A stretch of DNA of 64,000 nucleotides from CAWHOW01 sp963831005. Its GTDB lineage: Bacteria; Bacteroidota; Bacteroidia; Bacteroidales; CG2-30-32-10. The stretch spans positions 124,001-188,000 of the forward strand of contig CAWHOW010000017.1 of the NCBI GenBank assembly GCA_963831005.1, written 5' to 3'. This document shows positions 45,215 through 54,204 of this stretch, one piece after another (within the stretch, counting starts at the first letter, position 1; each line of letters begins with the position of its first letter). The notes under the pieces were generated by a model. It was not told where the DNA came from and did no database searches. It saw only the letters and a list, made by a program, of their open reading frames with translations. The translations under genes and the position numbers were made by a program.

Positions 45215-45298
45215 TATACGTCATTGCGAGCATAGCGAAGCAATCTTATACTTGACTTTAGATTGCTTCGGTCGTTCCTCCCTCGCAATGACGAGAAA
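45215..45298. repeat. Dispersed palindromic repeat (CGCAATGACG family), second copy
   Basis: CGTCATTGCGAGCATAGCGA, AGCAATC, then GATTGCTTCGGTCGTTCC and CTCGCAATGACG. Related to 13120-13205. Confidence 0.7.
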
Positions 45299-45333
45299 AA
45301 TGATTTTTCGATGAAGTCTATTAATATTTACAA

Positions 45334-45475
45334 GAGTCACTCAGAGCCTGACATTGCATAGGCTCTGGTGGTGGGGTCAGTGTCGAAGAGTGGCTCGTAA
45401 TGGTCGACTTCGACACGATTCTCCTTCAACTTCCGTTTCAGGATAATCGGCTCTGTCTGACCAATGATATTGTAA
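45334..45475. repeat. Dispersed ~140-bp repeat (TCGACTTCGACACG family), copy 1
   Basis: Contains CACTCAGAGCC, GTGTCGAAGAGTG, GTCGACTTCGACACGAT and GTTTCAGGATAATC. The reverse complement recurs at 50005-50144 with moderate divergence. A frame in it reads I-I-L-K-R-K-L-K-E-N-R-V-E-V-D in both copies, but no complete gene is seen. Confidence 0.75.
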
Positions 45476-45502
45476 GTATATAAATTGAGTAATATAAGCA
45501 GA

Positions 45503-46231
45503 TCAGATAGAGAATTTCCACGCACAATACCATTCGTCGGGGTGCTTGTCGGGAGGGCATCCCAAACACTCAGTTTTTATTCTGCTGTCAATTGCTGTTG
45601 CAAAGCTTGTATATTCAACTACTCCGGCAGATTTGCAGGGGTAATCATCCAGTCCTTTTCTTTTTCTTGCCGATTGCACACGGCAATCGTTCATGCGGAA
45701 AATAAAGCTGTCAGGAGTTTCATCAGTTATGGATTGCTTATTGATGAAAGCATATAAACGATATTGCAATGCCTGTTTCAAGCCATCAAGTCCTGCCTGT
45801 TCAGAGAGGTTCAATATCCTCTTTATCGACCATGCTTCCAGAGGCGAGAACTTTTCCCAGCATGCATCGTTGCAGTGCTTTGCATTGTCCATGCCATTAG
45901 TAAATTCAACCGACTGGAACCAGATACCATCACTGGCAAGCCAGTTTGTCGCAACACCTTCTCGTAATGCAAGTATTGTTTCTTCGGGCAAGTCAAGCAA
46001 TGGAGCAGGTATACCGTCTTTCATCTCAAAACCGAGAGTTTTTGAAAGACGTTTCATCTGCACATCGTAGCTCGTCTTATACACTTCATTTAATGCCTGA
46101 AAAGCTTTTTCTTTACCCAGGTGCTGTTGCACTTCGGCAAACCACATCGCATGATGCATCATAATGCGATGAAAGAAATCAATAATAAGCCTGGCATTTT
46201 GTTCATTGCTGAGCTTAGGAAGAGTATCCAT
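45503..46231 (-). CDS. DUF6125-like cytosolic protein (L-2-amino-thiazoline-4-carboxylate hydrolase-related)
   Basis: The protein has 242 residues. Cys-rich C-terminal half: C-N-D-A-C-W, M-N-D-C-R-V-Q, D-Y-P-C-K-S, T-E-C-L-G-C-P-P-D and E-W-Y-C-A-W. The overall pattern matches small cytosolic proteins of anaerobes annotated as DUF6125/ATC hydrolase-like. The chemistry is not established. The Cys spacing suggests metal or corrinoid handling, but this is a guess. Stand-alone gene, 85 nt downstream of ptb on the same strand. Confidence 0.65.
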   Translation of the reverse strand: MDTLPKLSNEQNARLIIDFFHRIMMHHAMWFAEVQQHLGKEKAFQALNEVYKTSYDVQMKRLSKTLGFEMKDGIPAPLLDLPEETILALREGVATNWLASDGIWFQSVEFTNGMDNAKHCNDACWEKFSPLEAWSIKRILNLSEQAGLDGLKQALQYRLYAFINKQSITDETPDSFIFRMNDCRVQSARKRKGLDDYPCKSAGVVEYTSFATAIDSRIKTECLGCPPDKHPDEWYCAWKFSI

Positions 46232-46315
46232 CTATAAATAAATTTAAATAAGTAGCAAGAAAAGGCACAAAGATGCTTAGTGATTAAAGAAAGAAAATGT
46301 AGAAATGTAAGTCAA

Positions 46316-47224
46316 TTATTTTGCCAAACAAGCAGCCAGCGCTATAGAATACAGCTTTGTCTTTTCGCTGTCACCTCTTGATGTTAATACGCAAGGAACT
46401 TTGGCACCGAAAACAACTGCACCTAATTCACCTCCGCAAAGACTAGTGCTTGATTTGAAAAATACATTTCCTGATTCGATGTTCGGGAACAGTATGCAAT
46501 CGGCGTCACCGCCAACAGGACTTTTCAGCTTCTTTATTTCACAGCATTCCTTATTTATACAAACATCCATAGCAAGAGGGCCGTCAACAATAGCACCCTT
46601 TATCTGTCCACGGTCGGCCATTTTGCTGATAATAGCAGCATCAATACATGCAGGCATACCATTCGACATTTGTTCGGTAGCAGCAAGAATAGCAACTTTT
46701 GGATTATCATTTCCCAGAGCATGAGCTGTCTGTATAAGGTAATTAGTCTGTGCAATTTTTTGTTTAAGGTCGGGCAATGGAATAATGGCAACATCGGAAA
46801 CGATAAGCAGTTTGTGATAAGTAGGAATCTCAATCACACTAACGTGTGAAAGAATGGCATTCGGGCTCGACATCAAACCTTTTTCTTTATGAAGTATCGC
46901 TCTCATGTATTTATCGCTTGTAACAAGCCCTTTCATAAGAACATCGCCTTCTTTTTTATTGATGAGTTCTACCGCTTTTTCAGTAGCTTTTACATCGTCT
47001 GCTTCCTGAACAATTTTAAATTTCTTTACATCAATTTTGTGTTCAGTGCAAACTTGTTTAATGGTAGCTTCGTCACCTACAAGTGTTGCTTCAACAATTC
47101 CCATATCTATAGCTCCGCTTATAGCGCCAATAGTATGCGCATCATTAGCATAAGCAGCTACCAATCTTTTTTTCGTTTTGCTTTTCAGCATGTCGAACAT
47201 CTGGTCTAATTTTGTAATAGGCAT
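46316..47224 (-). CDS. ptb: Phosphate butyryltransferase
   Basis: The protein has 302 residues. It exchanges CoA for phosphate on butyryl- or acetyl-type CoA, the step before substrate-level ATP formation. Family segments: V-A-A-Y-A-N-D-A-H-T, G-D-V-L-M-K-G-L-V-T-S, L-S-H-V-S-V-I-E-I-P-T-Y-H-K, G-A-I-V-D-G-P-L-A-M-D and G-A-V-V-F-G-A-K-V-P-C-V-L-T-S-R. It could also work as a phosphate acetyltransferase-like enzyme. A strong ribosome-binding site precedes it. The kinase partner is not in the window. Confidence 0.92.
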   Translation of the reverse strand: MPITKLDQMFDMLKSKTKKRLVAAYANDAHTIGAISGAIDMGIVEATLVGDEATIKQVCTEHKIDVKKFKIVQEADDVKATEKAVELINKKEGDVLMKGLVTSDKYMRAILHKEKGLMSSPNAILSHVSVIEIPTYHKLLIVSDVAIIPLPDLKQKIAQTNYLIQTAHALGNDNPKVAILAATEQMSNGMPACIDAAIISKMADRGQIKGAIVDGPLAMDVCINKECCEIKKLKSPVGGDADCILFPNIESGNVFFKSSTSLCGGELGAVVFGAKVPCVLTSRGDSEKTKLYSIALAACLAK

Positions 47225-47227
47225 TTT

Positions 47228-47237
47228 ACTTCCTCCT
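47228..47237 (-). promoter_or_regulatory. Strong Shine-Dalgarno site of ptb
   Basis: AGGAGGAAGT lies just ahead of the ATG. Such sites are rare in Bacteroidota, whose genes here mostly have A-rich leaders. Confidence 0.7.
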
Positions 47238-47344
47238 TGTTATTTATTTTTGGTTATGTTTTGTTAGAAATTTTCACTGGCTAATGTATAACTTTTTTAT
47301 TTCATCTGTATATCTTTTTGTTTTTTAAAGGTCATATTCCTGCC

Positions 47345-47432
47345 TGTCTTCGAGACGTCCCGCGTCAGACTGAGGAGGAGCAAAGCGACGTCTCGAAGTA
47401 AAGCGGGACTCCTCTGACTGACGGCAGTCATA
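47345..47432. repeat. Dispersed ~90-bp repeat (CGAGACGTCCCG family), copy 2
   Basis: Reverse-complement relative of 33755-33856: GCCTGTCTTCGAGACGTCCC, GACGTCTCGAAG, AAGCGGGACTCCTC and GACTGACGGCA. Confidence 0.8.
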
Positions 47433-47458
47433 TTTGTTGTGAACTTTATTACTCATGT

Positions 47459-48736
47459 CTATTTTGTGTAAAAATCGATCATATTTTGAATGGCTTTTTT
47501 ACATACAGGACAAAAATTGTTGTACGAAATAGATTTCATTGAACAATCCTGGTAAGGGCGGTAAACTCCTTTTGCCTCGTATCCTCCCCCTTCATAAACA
47601 CCTACTACATTTTTATTCTGATCTGTAGCCGGGGTTGGGATGGGAACATTTTTATCCATCATACTTTTCCATTTCTTATCAAAATGAATCAGGGTAGTGA
47701 TATTAGGCTCCCATGGCTCAATATCAGTAGGATAAAAATCTTCAACTGACACTTCGGAAGTGTAATATTCATCAGCCAATCCTGCAAAGTTATGACTGAA
47801 TTCATGAGTGAATACATAATTTGAATATTCATTATCAGAAGCACAGGTGCAATAGAAATTATAAATGCCGCCACCGCCATATTTATCTGTGTTTACAAGA
47901 ATGATGATCTCATCATAAGGTGCATTGGCTGCTATATCGTGTATCGCTTTATTCTCGGTGGTCATCAGGTAGCGCTCCGAATCGAAGGTATAGAAAGAAG
48001 AACCAACAGCAGTGTTATTCCATTTGTTCTCCTTTGGAATATCCGGACCTGAATCAACAGAAGGCTTTTCAATTCCCCATAAGTTGAACTTATCCTTGTT
48101 CTCCTTGTATGGAGAAGCGCCGAAAAGATAGCCTGCGAATTTTTCACAATCCTTTTTAAACTTAGGCATTTGTTCATGGGTGTATCCATCGGGTATGATA
48201 ACAATATCAACCTTTTTGGAAGGATCGCCGCTGTAAAGTATCTTGAAATTGCTGCATTTATCTTTCATTTCATGCGAAATAAAATAGCTTGCTGGATCGA
48301 TGTTGTATTCGAATTTTTTTATCCAGTTATTGGTCTTTTTATCACGACTGTAAAACTCAGTTCGTATTTTAGCTTTGGGAAAAGGCATGACAACAGTTTC
48401 TGAGAAAGCTTTTGTTGTTGACTTTCCTTCATCAGTGGTGCGCCATTCGGCAAAAAGGGAAGAATAGTTTCTTTGAAAGATTATCTTGCCTGATGCTTTG
48501 TCGTATGCTACAAATTTGTAATTACCGTAATTGAAAGTATCGGTAAGGTTGGCCTTTGAACCACCCCATATAGGTTCTTCTTTTAGTTCATCCATGGCAT
48601 AGAACTCTTCGGTAATATTGCCTGAATGCACATAATCTATGCGAAGTGTTTTGTTCTCGAAATAATCTTCAAATGCAGCGAAGGTTCTGAAAGAGCAAAG
48701 GCTTATAAGGGCTATTAAAAAAAGAAGTTTCTTCAT
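47459..48736 (-). CDS. Secreted M64-family (IgA-peptidase-like) zinc metallopeptidase
   Basis: The protein has 425 residues. It has a signal peptide (1-~20). The metzincin-like zinc motif is H-E-F-S-H-N-F-A-G-L-A-D-E at 311-323, with the third ligand Asp or Glu at 322/323. Upstream, V-D-I-V-I-I-P-D-G-Y-T (~176-186) is the second family hallmark. An N-terminal beta domain precedes it. M64 enzymes are surface or secreted endopeptidases of Bacteroidota. No T9SS domain is seen at the C-terminus, so a periplasmic or otherwise secreted location is likely. Confidence 0.93.
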   Translation of the reverse strand: MKKLLFLIALISLCSFRTFAAFEDYFENKTLRIDYVHSGNITEEFYAMDELKEEPIWGGSKANLTDTFNYGNYKFVAYDKASGKIIFQRNYSSLFAEWRTTDEGKSTTKAFSETVVMPFPKAKIRTEFYSRDKKTNNWIKKFEYNIDPASYFISHEMKDKCSNFKILYSGDPSKKVDIVIIPDGYTHEQMPKFKKDCEKFAGYLFGASPYKENKDKFNLWGIEKPSVDSGPDIPKENKWNNTAVGSSFYTFDSERYLMTTENKAIHDIAANAPYDEIIILVNTDKYGGGGIYNFYCTCASDNEYSNYVFTHEFSHNFAGLADEYYTSEVSVEDFYPTDIEPWEPNITTLIHFDKKWKSMMDKNVPIPTPATDQNKNVVGVYEGGGYEAKGVYRPYQDCSMKSISYNNFCPVCKKAIQNMIDFYTK

Positions 48737-48823
48737 AATGCTAGTATATGAATAAAGGATGTGAAATTAAACAAATTTATATTTCGCGAAAACATACATG
48801 GGAACAAAAACAATGATCTATAG

Positions 48824-49915
48824 TTATTTGTTAAATATTTCCGTTTGCTTTCTGATAGATTCTTCATGCAACATGCGAAGAAGTTTCAATAAAAATTCTT
48901 TGTCAAGTCCAAATTTTTCTCCAAGTTCAATGCTATCTTTCACAATGTTGTTCCAACGTTTGATCTGCAATATGGTAACATTGTTTTCTTTTTTATAATT
49001 CCCGATCTTTTCAATTACTTGCATCCTTTTCGATAACTGCTTAATTAGCTCAGCATCTATCTTGTCAATTTCAAAACGCAGTTCTTCAAGTTTATTCCTG
49101 AACTCATCATTGGTATTCGCATTGCTGCGGATAACCAAACTTCCAACTAGCTTTTCAAGTTCTTTAGGAGTTATCTGTTGTTCTTTGTCCGAAAGCGCTA
49201 CTTTTGGATTTATATGCGATTCTATCATCAAGCCATCCATGTCAAGATCGAGTGCTTGTTGTGCAATACCTTTCAGAAGCATAGCATTACCTGAAATATG
49301 GCTGGGATCGCAAATAACAGGCAAGTCAGGGCACAAGCGCATCAGTTCTATTGGAATTTCCCAGATGGGAGCATTACGGTAAGGTGCACTATCATATGCA
49401 TTAAAACCCCTATGTATAGCAATAAGCTTTTTTATTCCGGCAAGATTAATCCTTTCAAGGGCGCCTAACCATAACTTAAGGTCGGGATTAACCGGATTCT
49501 TAATCATTACAGCAATATCGTGTCCTTTAAGCGCTTCGGCAATTTCCTGAACGGAAAAAGGATTAACGGTTGTACGGGCGCCTATCCAAAGTATATCTAT
49601 GCGGTGTTCAATAGCCGCTTCAATATGATAGGGTGTTGCTACTTCAACACAGGTCAACATTCCTGTTTCTTCCTTAACCTGCTTCATCCAGGCAAGACCG
49701 GCTTCTCCAACGCCTTCAAATGAATCAGGTCGTGTTCGCGGTTTCCACATACCCGCCCTGAAAACATTTACTATGCCTGTTGCAGCAAGAGCTTTCGCAG
49801 TACTCATTACTTGTTCTTTGCTTTCAGCACTGCATGGTCCGCTGATTATCAAAGGATGGACATCAAAATTTATCCATTCTTTTAAGGGTAATATGTCGAG
49901 TTTAACATCTTTCAT
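48824..49915 (-). CDS. Bifunctional 3-deoxy-7-phosphoheptulonate synthase / chorismate mutase
   Basis: The protein has 363 residues. Residues 1-~260 are a DAHP synthase of the KDPG/AroG-I-beta type (I-S-G-P-C-S-A-E-S, F-R-A-G-M-W-K-P-R-T-R-P, V-M-I-K-N-P-V-N-P-D, I-C-D-P-S-H-I-S-G). Residues ~275-363 are a chorismate mutase type II helical domain (E-E-L-R-F-E-I-D-K-I-D-A-E-L-I, R-M-Q-V-I-E-K-I-G-N-Y-K). The fusion joins the entry and the phenylalanine/tyrosine branch of the shikimate pathway and is standard in Bacteroidota, often with feedback through the mutase domain. Confidence 0.95.
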   Translation of the reverse strand: MKDVKLDILPLKEWINFDVHPLIISGPCSAESKEQVMSTAKALAATGIVNVFRAGMWKPRTRPDSFEGVGEAGLAWMKQVKEETGMLTCVEVATPYHIEAAIEHRIDILWIGARTTVNPFSVQEIAEALKGHDIAVMIKNPVNPDLKLWLGALERINLAGIKKLIAIHRGFNAYDSAPYRNAPIWEIPIELMRLCPDLPVICDPSHISGNAMLLKGIAQQALDLDMDGLMIESHINPKVALSDKEQQITPKELEKLVGSLVIRSNANTNDEFRNKLEELRFEIDKIDAELIKQLSKRMQVIEKIGNYKKENNVTILQIKRWNNIVKDSIELGEKFGLDKEFLLKLLRMLHEESIRKQTEIFNK

Positions 49916-50004
49916 TTCTTTTCAAAGATAAAACAGATAATTGGAACAGGAAAAATAATTCAAGGAAATTCATTAACAGATGTTATGCAAACAAAAAATA
50001 ATTA

Positions 50005-50144
50005 TTAAATATAGCGGTCAGGCAGAGCGGATTATCCTGAAACGACAGTTGAAGGAAAATCGTGTCGAAGTCGACCTCTATATCACTCTTCGACACGGAC
50101 AATATCAAGCTACCGCTTGCTTTGTCCGGCTCTGAGTGACAATA
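50005..50144. repeat. Dispersed ~140-bp repeat (TCGACTTCGACACG family), copy 2, inverted
   Basis: Reverse-complement relative of 45334-45475, with shared GTGTCGAAGTCGACC and GGATTATCCTGAAACG blocks. No gene is present in 49916-50174. Confidence 0.75.
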
Positions 50145-50174
50145 GAAATTAAGTATAAATAAAGTGCGTAACAT

Positions 50175-51384
50175 CAGGGCAAACGCATTAAAATATTAAC
50201 AAAGGCCTGGTTATAAATATTCCTCGAAGCAAGTACCTATAGTGTAGAAAAGTATTTTCTTGGTTGAAAAAAATCATGACAACACCGATTGATTATTTCA
50301 CCAACATAGAAGATCCTCGCATAGAAAGGAGGAAAGAACATTTGCTTGAAGATATAATATTCATCACCATAGCATCAGTAATATGTGGAGCAGAGACATG
50401 GAATGATATCGAAAATTATGGGAATGCAAAAAAAGAATGGTTACAACAATATCTTAAACTTCCCAATGGTATCCCATCGCATGACACATTTAACAGATTT
50501 TTTAGTTTAATAGAGCCAAAGCAATTGGAACAAAGTTTTTTAAACTGGATACGTGCCATAGCAGAAATAACAGATGGGGAAATAATCAGCATAGACGGAA
50601 AAACGATACGGGGATCAAGAAATAAAGGCTCCAAGTCATTTGTACATATGGTAAGTGCATGGGCAAATGAGAATCATTTATTATTAGGTCAAATCAAAGT
50701 AGGTGACAAGACAAATGAAATTACCGCTATACCAAAGTTGCTGGAAATATTGGAAATAAGAGGGTGTATTATAACCATTGATGCTATGGGTTGTCAAACT
50801 GAAATAGCGGATAAGATTATCGAAAAAGAAGCTGATTATATATTAGCAGTAAAAGGTAATCAAGGAACATTAGAAAAAGATATTAAGGATACGATAAAAT
50901 TTTCAAAGCCTACAGATGAATTTGAAGAAACAGATTTTGGACACGGAAGGATTGAAACTCGCAAATGTTCAGTCTATACTGATTTCTCACATATAGAAAA
51001 CATTTCACGCTGGGCAGGAATAAAATCAATAGTAAAAATAGAATCGCTCAGAATCATAAAAGACACAGGAAAAGAAGAGAGGGAGCTCCGTTTATATATC
51101 AGTAGTATAAAACCAGATGCTCGAAAAATATCAAATGGAATCAGAAAACACTGGGGAATTGAAAATTCATTGCACTGGGTTTTGGATGTATCTTTCGGGG
51201 AAGATAAAAGTATGAAGCGTAATGTTAATGCAGTTGAAAACTTCTCCATCATTAATAGAATAGCTTTAAATCTTATAAAACAAGAAAAATCAAAGAAGAT
51301 AAGCAACAAGGGTAAACGCCTTGATGCGGGATGGGATAATGATTATCTACTTAAAATCTTAAAAAATTAAATGCGTTTGCCCTG
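50175..51384. mobile_element. ISAs1-family insertion sequence, 1,210 bp, no target duplication
   Basis: The ends CAGGGCAAACGCATT (50175) and AATGCGTTTGCCCTG (51370-51384) are a perfect 15-bp inverted repeat. One intact transposase gene lies inside. The flanks (CGTAACAT and ACCGATTG) do not repeat, which suggests a deletion or recombination at the left side after insertion. The left flank also reads GTGCGTAACAT, the tip of the other IS in this window. Confidence 0.92.
50276..51370 (+). CDS. ISAs1-family (H-repeat-like) DDE transposase
   Basis: About 364 residues from the ATG at 50276. A TTG at 50264 would add four residues, but the family usually starts close to D-Y-F-x-x-I-E-D-P-R. Seen: I-S-I-D-G-K-T-I-R-G-S (catalytic Asp), I-T-I-D-A-M-G-C-Q (Asp), and H-W-G-I-E-N-S-L-H-W-V-L-D-V (Glu). 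Frame complete. Confidence 0.95.
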   Translation: MTTPIDYFTNIEDPRIERRKEHLLEDIIFITIASVICGAETWNDIENYGNAKKEWLQQYLKLPNGIPSHDTFNRFFSLIEPKQLEQSFLNWIRAIAEITDGEIISIDGKTIRGSRNKGSKSFVHMVSAWANENHLLLGQIKVGDKTNEITAIPKLLEILEIRGCIITIDAMGCQTEIADKIIEKEADYILAVKGNQGTLEKDIKDTIKFSKPTDEFEETDFGHGRIETRKCSVYTDFSHIENISRWAGIKSIVKIESLRIIKDTGKEERELRLYISSIKPDARKISNGIRKHWGIENSLHWVLDVSFGEDKSMKRNVNAVENFSIINRIALNLIKQEKSKKISNKGKRLDAGWDNDYLLKILKN

Positions 51385-52137
51385 ACCGATTGGGTTATTG
51401 ATAGCGGAGATTCTGTTTTATTTACTTACAATTCCAATAATGCTATAACAAGTCAATTAGTCCAACAATGGAATGGCACTGCATTGGGAAATGCATATTT
51501 ATATACCAATAATACCTTTAATGCAAATAATTATTGTACAAGCTGGACAAAGCAAAGTTGGAATGGCAGTGCATGGGTGACGGCCTTTAAAGGTACTGAT
51601 ACTTATGATTTCAATAATAATTGGACAAGTGAATCAAGTTTAGAATGGAATGGCTCTGCATGGGTGAATAATTATTTAATCACAAATACATACGATGCCA
51701 ATAATGATTTGACAAGTTATTTATCCCAAAATTGGAACGGAGTCAAATGGGTGAATAACTCACTTTTTACTTTTACCTATGATGCCAATTATTTACAGCA
51801 AAGTTACGTAGGAAGAAGCTGGAGCATCACAGGCGATACTATAACGGATGGTGATAGCACATATTACTATTTTAAAGCTGTGCAAGGAATAAATGAGTTT
51901 GAAGCACAACAGGAAAGTGTTTTGGTTTACCCCAACCCTACCGTAGATAACCTAACAATAGAAAGCTCACAGTGTGCAGTAATAGAAATAACAAACATCC
52001 AAGGCCAACTATTAAAAACCCTAACAACAACAGGTAATAAAACAAATGTAGATGTTTCAGCCTTGCCAAGCGGGGTGTATATTGTACAAGTTAAAAGTGA
52101 GAAGGTTATTAAAGTTGGAAAGTTTGTGAAAGAGTAA
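51385..52137 (+). pseudogene. 3' remnant of a T9SS type A surface protein gene, truncated by the ISAs1 element
   Basis: Open from the first base after the IS to the stop, without a start codon or signal peptide. Repeats of ~30 residues (Q-N/Q-W-N-G-S/T-A-W-V, Y-D-A-N-N-D-L-T-S) lead into a type A sorting domain: V-Y-P-N-P-T-V-D-N-L-T-I, G-Q-L-L-K-T-L, V-S-A-L-P-S-G-V-Y-I-V-Q. The 5' part is absent to the left of the IS. Confidence 0.88.
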
Positions 52138-52172
52138 ATCCTTACTTCAAAATAAATTTTTACAGAAATTTG

Positions 52173-52202
52173 TTTGATATTTAAAAAGAAATAGTACATT
52201 TG
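52173..52202 (+). promoter_or_regulatory. Putative promoter of the rimP-nusA-infB operon
   Basis: TTTG (52173-52176), 18 nt, TACATTTG (52195-52202), about 75 nt before the rimP start. Confidence 0.6.
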
Positions 52203-52227
52203 CCGTACGAAAATAAGGCGGAATTGT

Positions 52228-52254
52228 AAAGAGGGGACAAAAAGTCCCCTCTTT
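52228..52254 (+). promoter_or_regulatory. Perfect hairpin in the rimP leader (possible attenuator)
   Basis: AAAGAGGGGAC, AAAAA loop, GTCCCCTCTTT, then CTTT. It lies downstream of the promoter and upstream of the start codon, so it would be in the mRNA leader. A terminator-like or protein-binding role is inferred. Confidence 0.6.
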
Positions 52255-52275
52255 CTTTAGCCAAAAATTCAGGCA

Positions 52276-52725
52276 GTGATAACGGAAGAACAGGTAATAA
52301 AATTAGCAGAACAGCATAATGCAGGCAGCGATAAGTTTATTGTTTCGGTAAAGGTAAAACCGGGAAATAAAATTGCCGTGTTCATTGATGCTGACAGTTC
52401 TGTTTTGATAGCCGACTGTATAAAGCTTAGCCGTTTTATTGAATCGCAGCTCGACAGGGAAAAAGAAGATTTTGAACTGGATGTTTCTTCGGCAGGGCTT
52501 GATTCTCCACTTAAGCTTGAAAGGCAGTATAAAAAGAATATTGGCAAACAGGTGAAAGTGGTTTTAAAGAACGGAGCGCTTAAAGTTGGCATGCTTGCTG
52601 CTGTTACAGATAAAGGCTTTGAGCTTATGGAAACCATTAAAGAAAAAAAGAAAGAAGTGCGAAAAGTAAATACAACTTTTACTTTCAGTGAAGTAAAAGA
52701 AACAAGAATAGTTATTAATTTTTAA
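52276..52725 (+). CDS. rimP: Ribosome maturation factor RimP
   Basis: The protein has 149 residues. It assists 30S assembly. The start is GTG at 52276, since no ATG fits in frame nearby. Seen: V-S-V-K-V-K-P-G-N-K-I-A-V-F-I-D-A-D, C-I-K-L-S-R-F-I-E-S-Q-L-D-R-E, and E-L-D-V-S-S-A-G-L-D-S-P-L-K (the conserved V-S-S-P-G-x-D-x-P-L site). It is the first gene of the classical rimP-nusA-infB order. Confidence 0.93.
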   Translation: MITEEQVIKLAEQHNAGSDKFIVSVKVKPGNKIAVFIDADSSVLIADCIKLSRFIESQLDREKEDFELDVSSAGLDSPLKLERQYKKNIGKQVKVVLKNGALKVGMLAAVTDKGFELMETIKEKKKEVRKVNTTFTFSEVKETRIVINF

Positions 52726-52749
52726 TGATAAACATAGAAAATAAAAGTT

Positions 52750-52858
52750 GTCAGTTCGAGTAGTCACGATAAAATCGGGACGTATCGAGAACAGACATGC
52801 TTGCCAGTCGCATCTCGATACGCACCGAAAGCCTTCGGTACTACTCGATGTGACATTA
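52750..52858. repeat. Dispersed palindromic repeat (TCGAGTAG/CTACTCGA)
   Basis: GTTCGAGTAGTCACGATAAA, GTATCGAGAACAGACATGC, CATCTCGATACGC and CCTTCGGTACTACTCGATG. An imperfect hairpin inside the rimP-nusA gap. Of the same kind as other dispersed palindromes in this window. Confidence 0.65.
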
Positions 52859-52905
52859 TAAGGATAGAGTGAAATCAAATAAATAATTTTTAATTTTAAT
52901 ATAAA

Positions 52906-54141
52906 ATGGAACATATCAATTTAGTTGAATCTTTCTCCGAATTCAAGGAATTTAAAAACATCGACCGCGGCACTATGATGCGCATACTTGAAGAAGTCTT
53001 CAGGAATATGCTTACCAAGAAATTCGGTTCGTGCGATAACTTTGACATTATTGTAAACGTTGATAAGGGCGACCTTGAAATATGGCGCAACCGTACCATT
53101 GTTGATGATGGCGCTGTTGAAGATGAAAACCAGCAAATAGCCTATTCCCAAGCCATAAAAATAGAACCCGACTTTGAAGTAGGTGAAGATGTTTCGGAAG
53201 AATTCAAGATGGAGAATTTCGGACGCAGGGAAATATTGTCTATCAGGCAGAACCTTGCATCTAAGATACTCGACCTTGAAAAAGACAATGTTTACAAAAA
53301 ATATAAAGAAAGAGTGGGCGATATAGTTACCGGCGAAGTGTACCAGGTATGGAAAAAAGAAATGCTTGTGCTCGACGACGAAGGCATAGAAATGATACTG
53401 CCTAAATCAGAACAAATACCTTCTGATTTCTACAGAAAGGGAGACTCCATGCGTGCTGTGGTTTCGAAAGTGGATATGAAGAACAATACACCTGTTATCA
53501 TTTTATCGCGTACATCGCCTGTATTCCTTGAAAGGTTATTTGAACAGGAAGTGCCGGAAGTATTTGACGGACTTATCACCATTAAGAACATTGTGCGTGT
53601 GCCGGGCGAAAGGGCTAAGGTTGCCGTGGAATCGTATGATGACCGCATTGATCCTGTTGGAGCTTGCGTAGGTATGAAAGGTTCGCGTATTCATGGAATA
53701 GTAAGGGAATTGAAGAATGAGAATATTGATGTGATCAATTTCACTACTAATCCTAATCTGTATATTCAGCGTTCATTAAGCCCTGCAAAGATCTCTTCAA
53801 TCGTTATCAATGATGATACCAAACGTGCAGAAGTATATTTAAAACCAGATCAGGTTTCGCTAGCCATAGGCAAAGGCGGATTTAACATCAAGCTTGCAGG
53901 CAAACTTACTGGTTACGAAATTGATGTTTACCGCGATACCGAAGAAGATGTTGAAGATGTTGACCTGATGGAATTCAGCGATGAAATAGATACCTGGATA
54001 ATTGATGAGTTCAAGGCTATTGGCTGTGATACGGCTAAGAGTATTCTTGAGTTGAGCATAGATGAACTTGTTCAAAGAACCGACCTTGAAGAAGAAACCA
54101 TTAAAGAAGTGATACGGATTCTTAAATCAGAATTCGAATAA
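52906..54141 (+). CDS. nusA: Transcription termination/antitermination protein NusA
   Basis: The protein has 411 residues. N-terminal RNA polymerase-binding domain (~1-125), S1 domain (~130-200, V-G-D-I-V-T-G-E-V-Y-Q-V-W), and two KH domains (V-G-A-C-V-G-M-K-G-S-R-I and S-L-A-I-G-K-G-G-F-N-I-K-L-A, ~250-345). The C-terminal helix-hairpin region is short, and the acidic repeats of E. coli NusA are missing, as is usual in Bacteroidota. Confidence 0.96.
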   Translation: MEHINLVESFSEFKEFKNIDRGTMMRILEEVFRNMLTKKFGSCDNFDIIVNVDKGDLEIWRNRTIVDDGAVEDENQQIAYSQAIKIEPDFEVGEDVSEEFKMENFGRREILSIRQNLASKILDLEKDNVYKKYKERVGDIVTGEVYQVWKKEMLVLDDEGIEMILPKSEQIPSDFYRKGDSMRAVVSKVDMKNNTPVIILSRTSPVFLERLFEQEVPEVFDGLITIKNIVRVPGERAKVAVESYDDRIDPVGACVGMKGSRIHGIVRELKNENIDVINFTTNPNLYIQRSLSPAKISSIVINDDTKRAEVYLKPDQVSLAIGKGGFNIKLAGKLTGYEIDVYRDTEEDVEDVDLMEFSDEIDTWIIDEFKAIGCDTAKSILELSIDELVQRTDLEEETIKEVIRILKSEFE

Positions 54142-54204
54142 AAAGTATAATTTTACATCATAATTCCTGTAACGTATAGAGTTGAAGTAACAGAAAAAAT
54201 AAGT

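Noticed and set aside
45337..45525. 62-codon minus-strand frame
   Set aside because: It lies in a dispersed repeat and its relative at 50005-50144 is broken.
50264..50275. TTG start for the ISAs1 transposase
   Set aside because: The ATG at 50276 fits the family N-terminus better.
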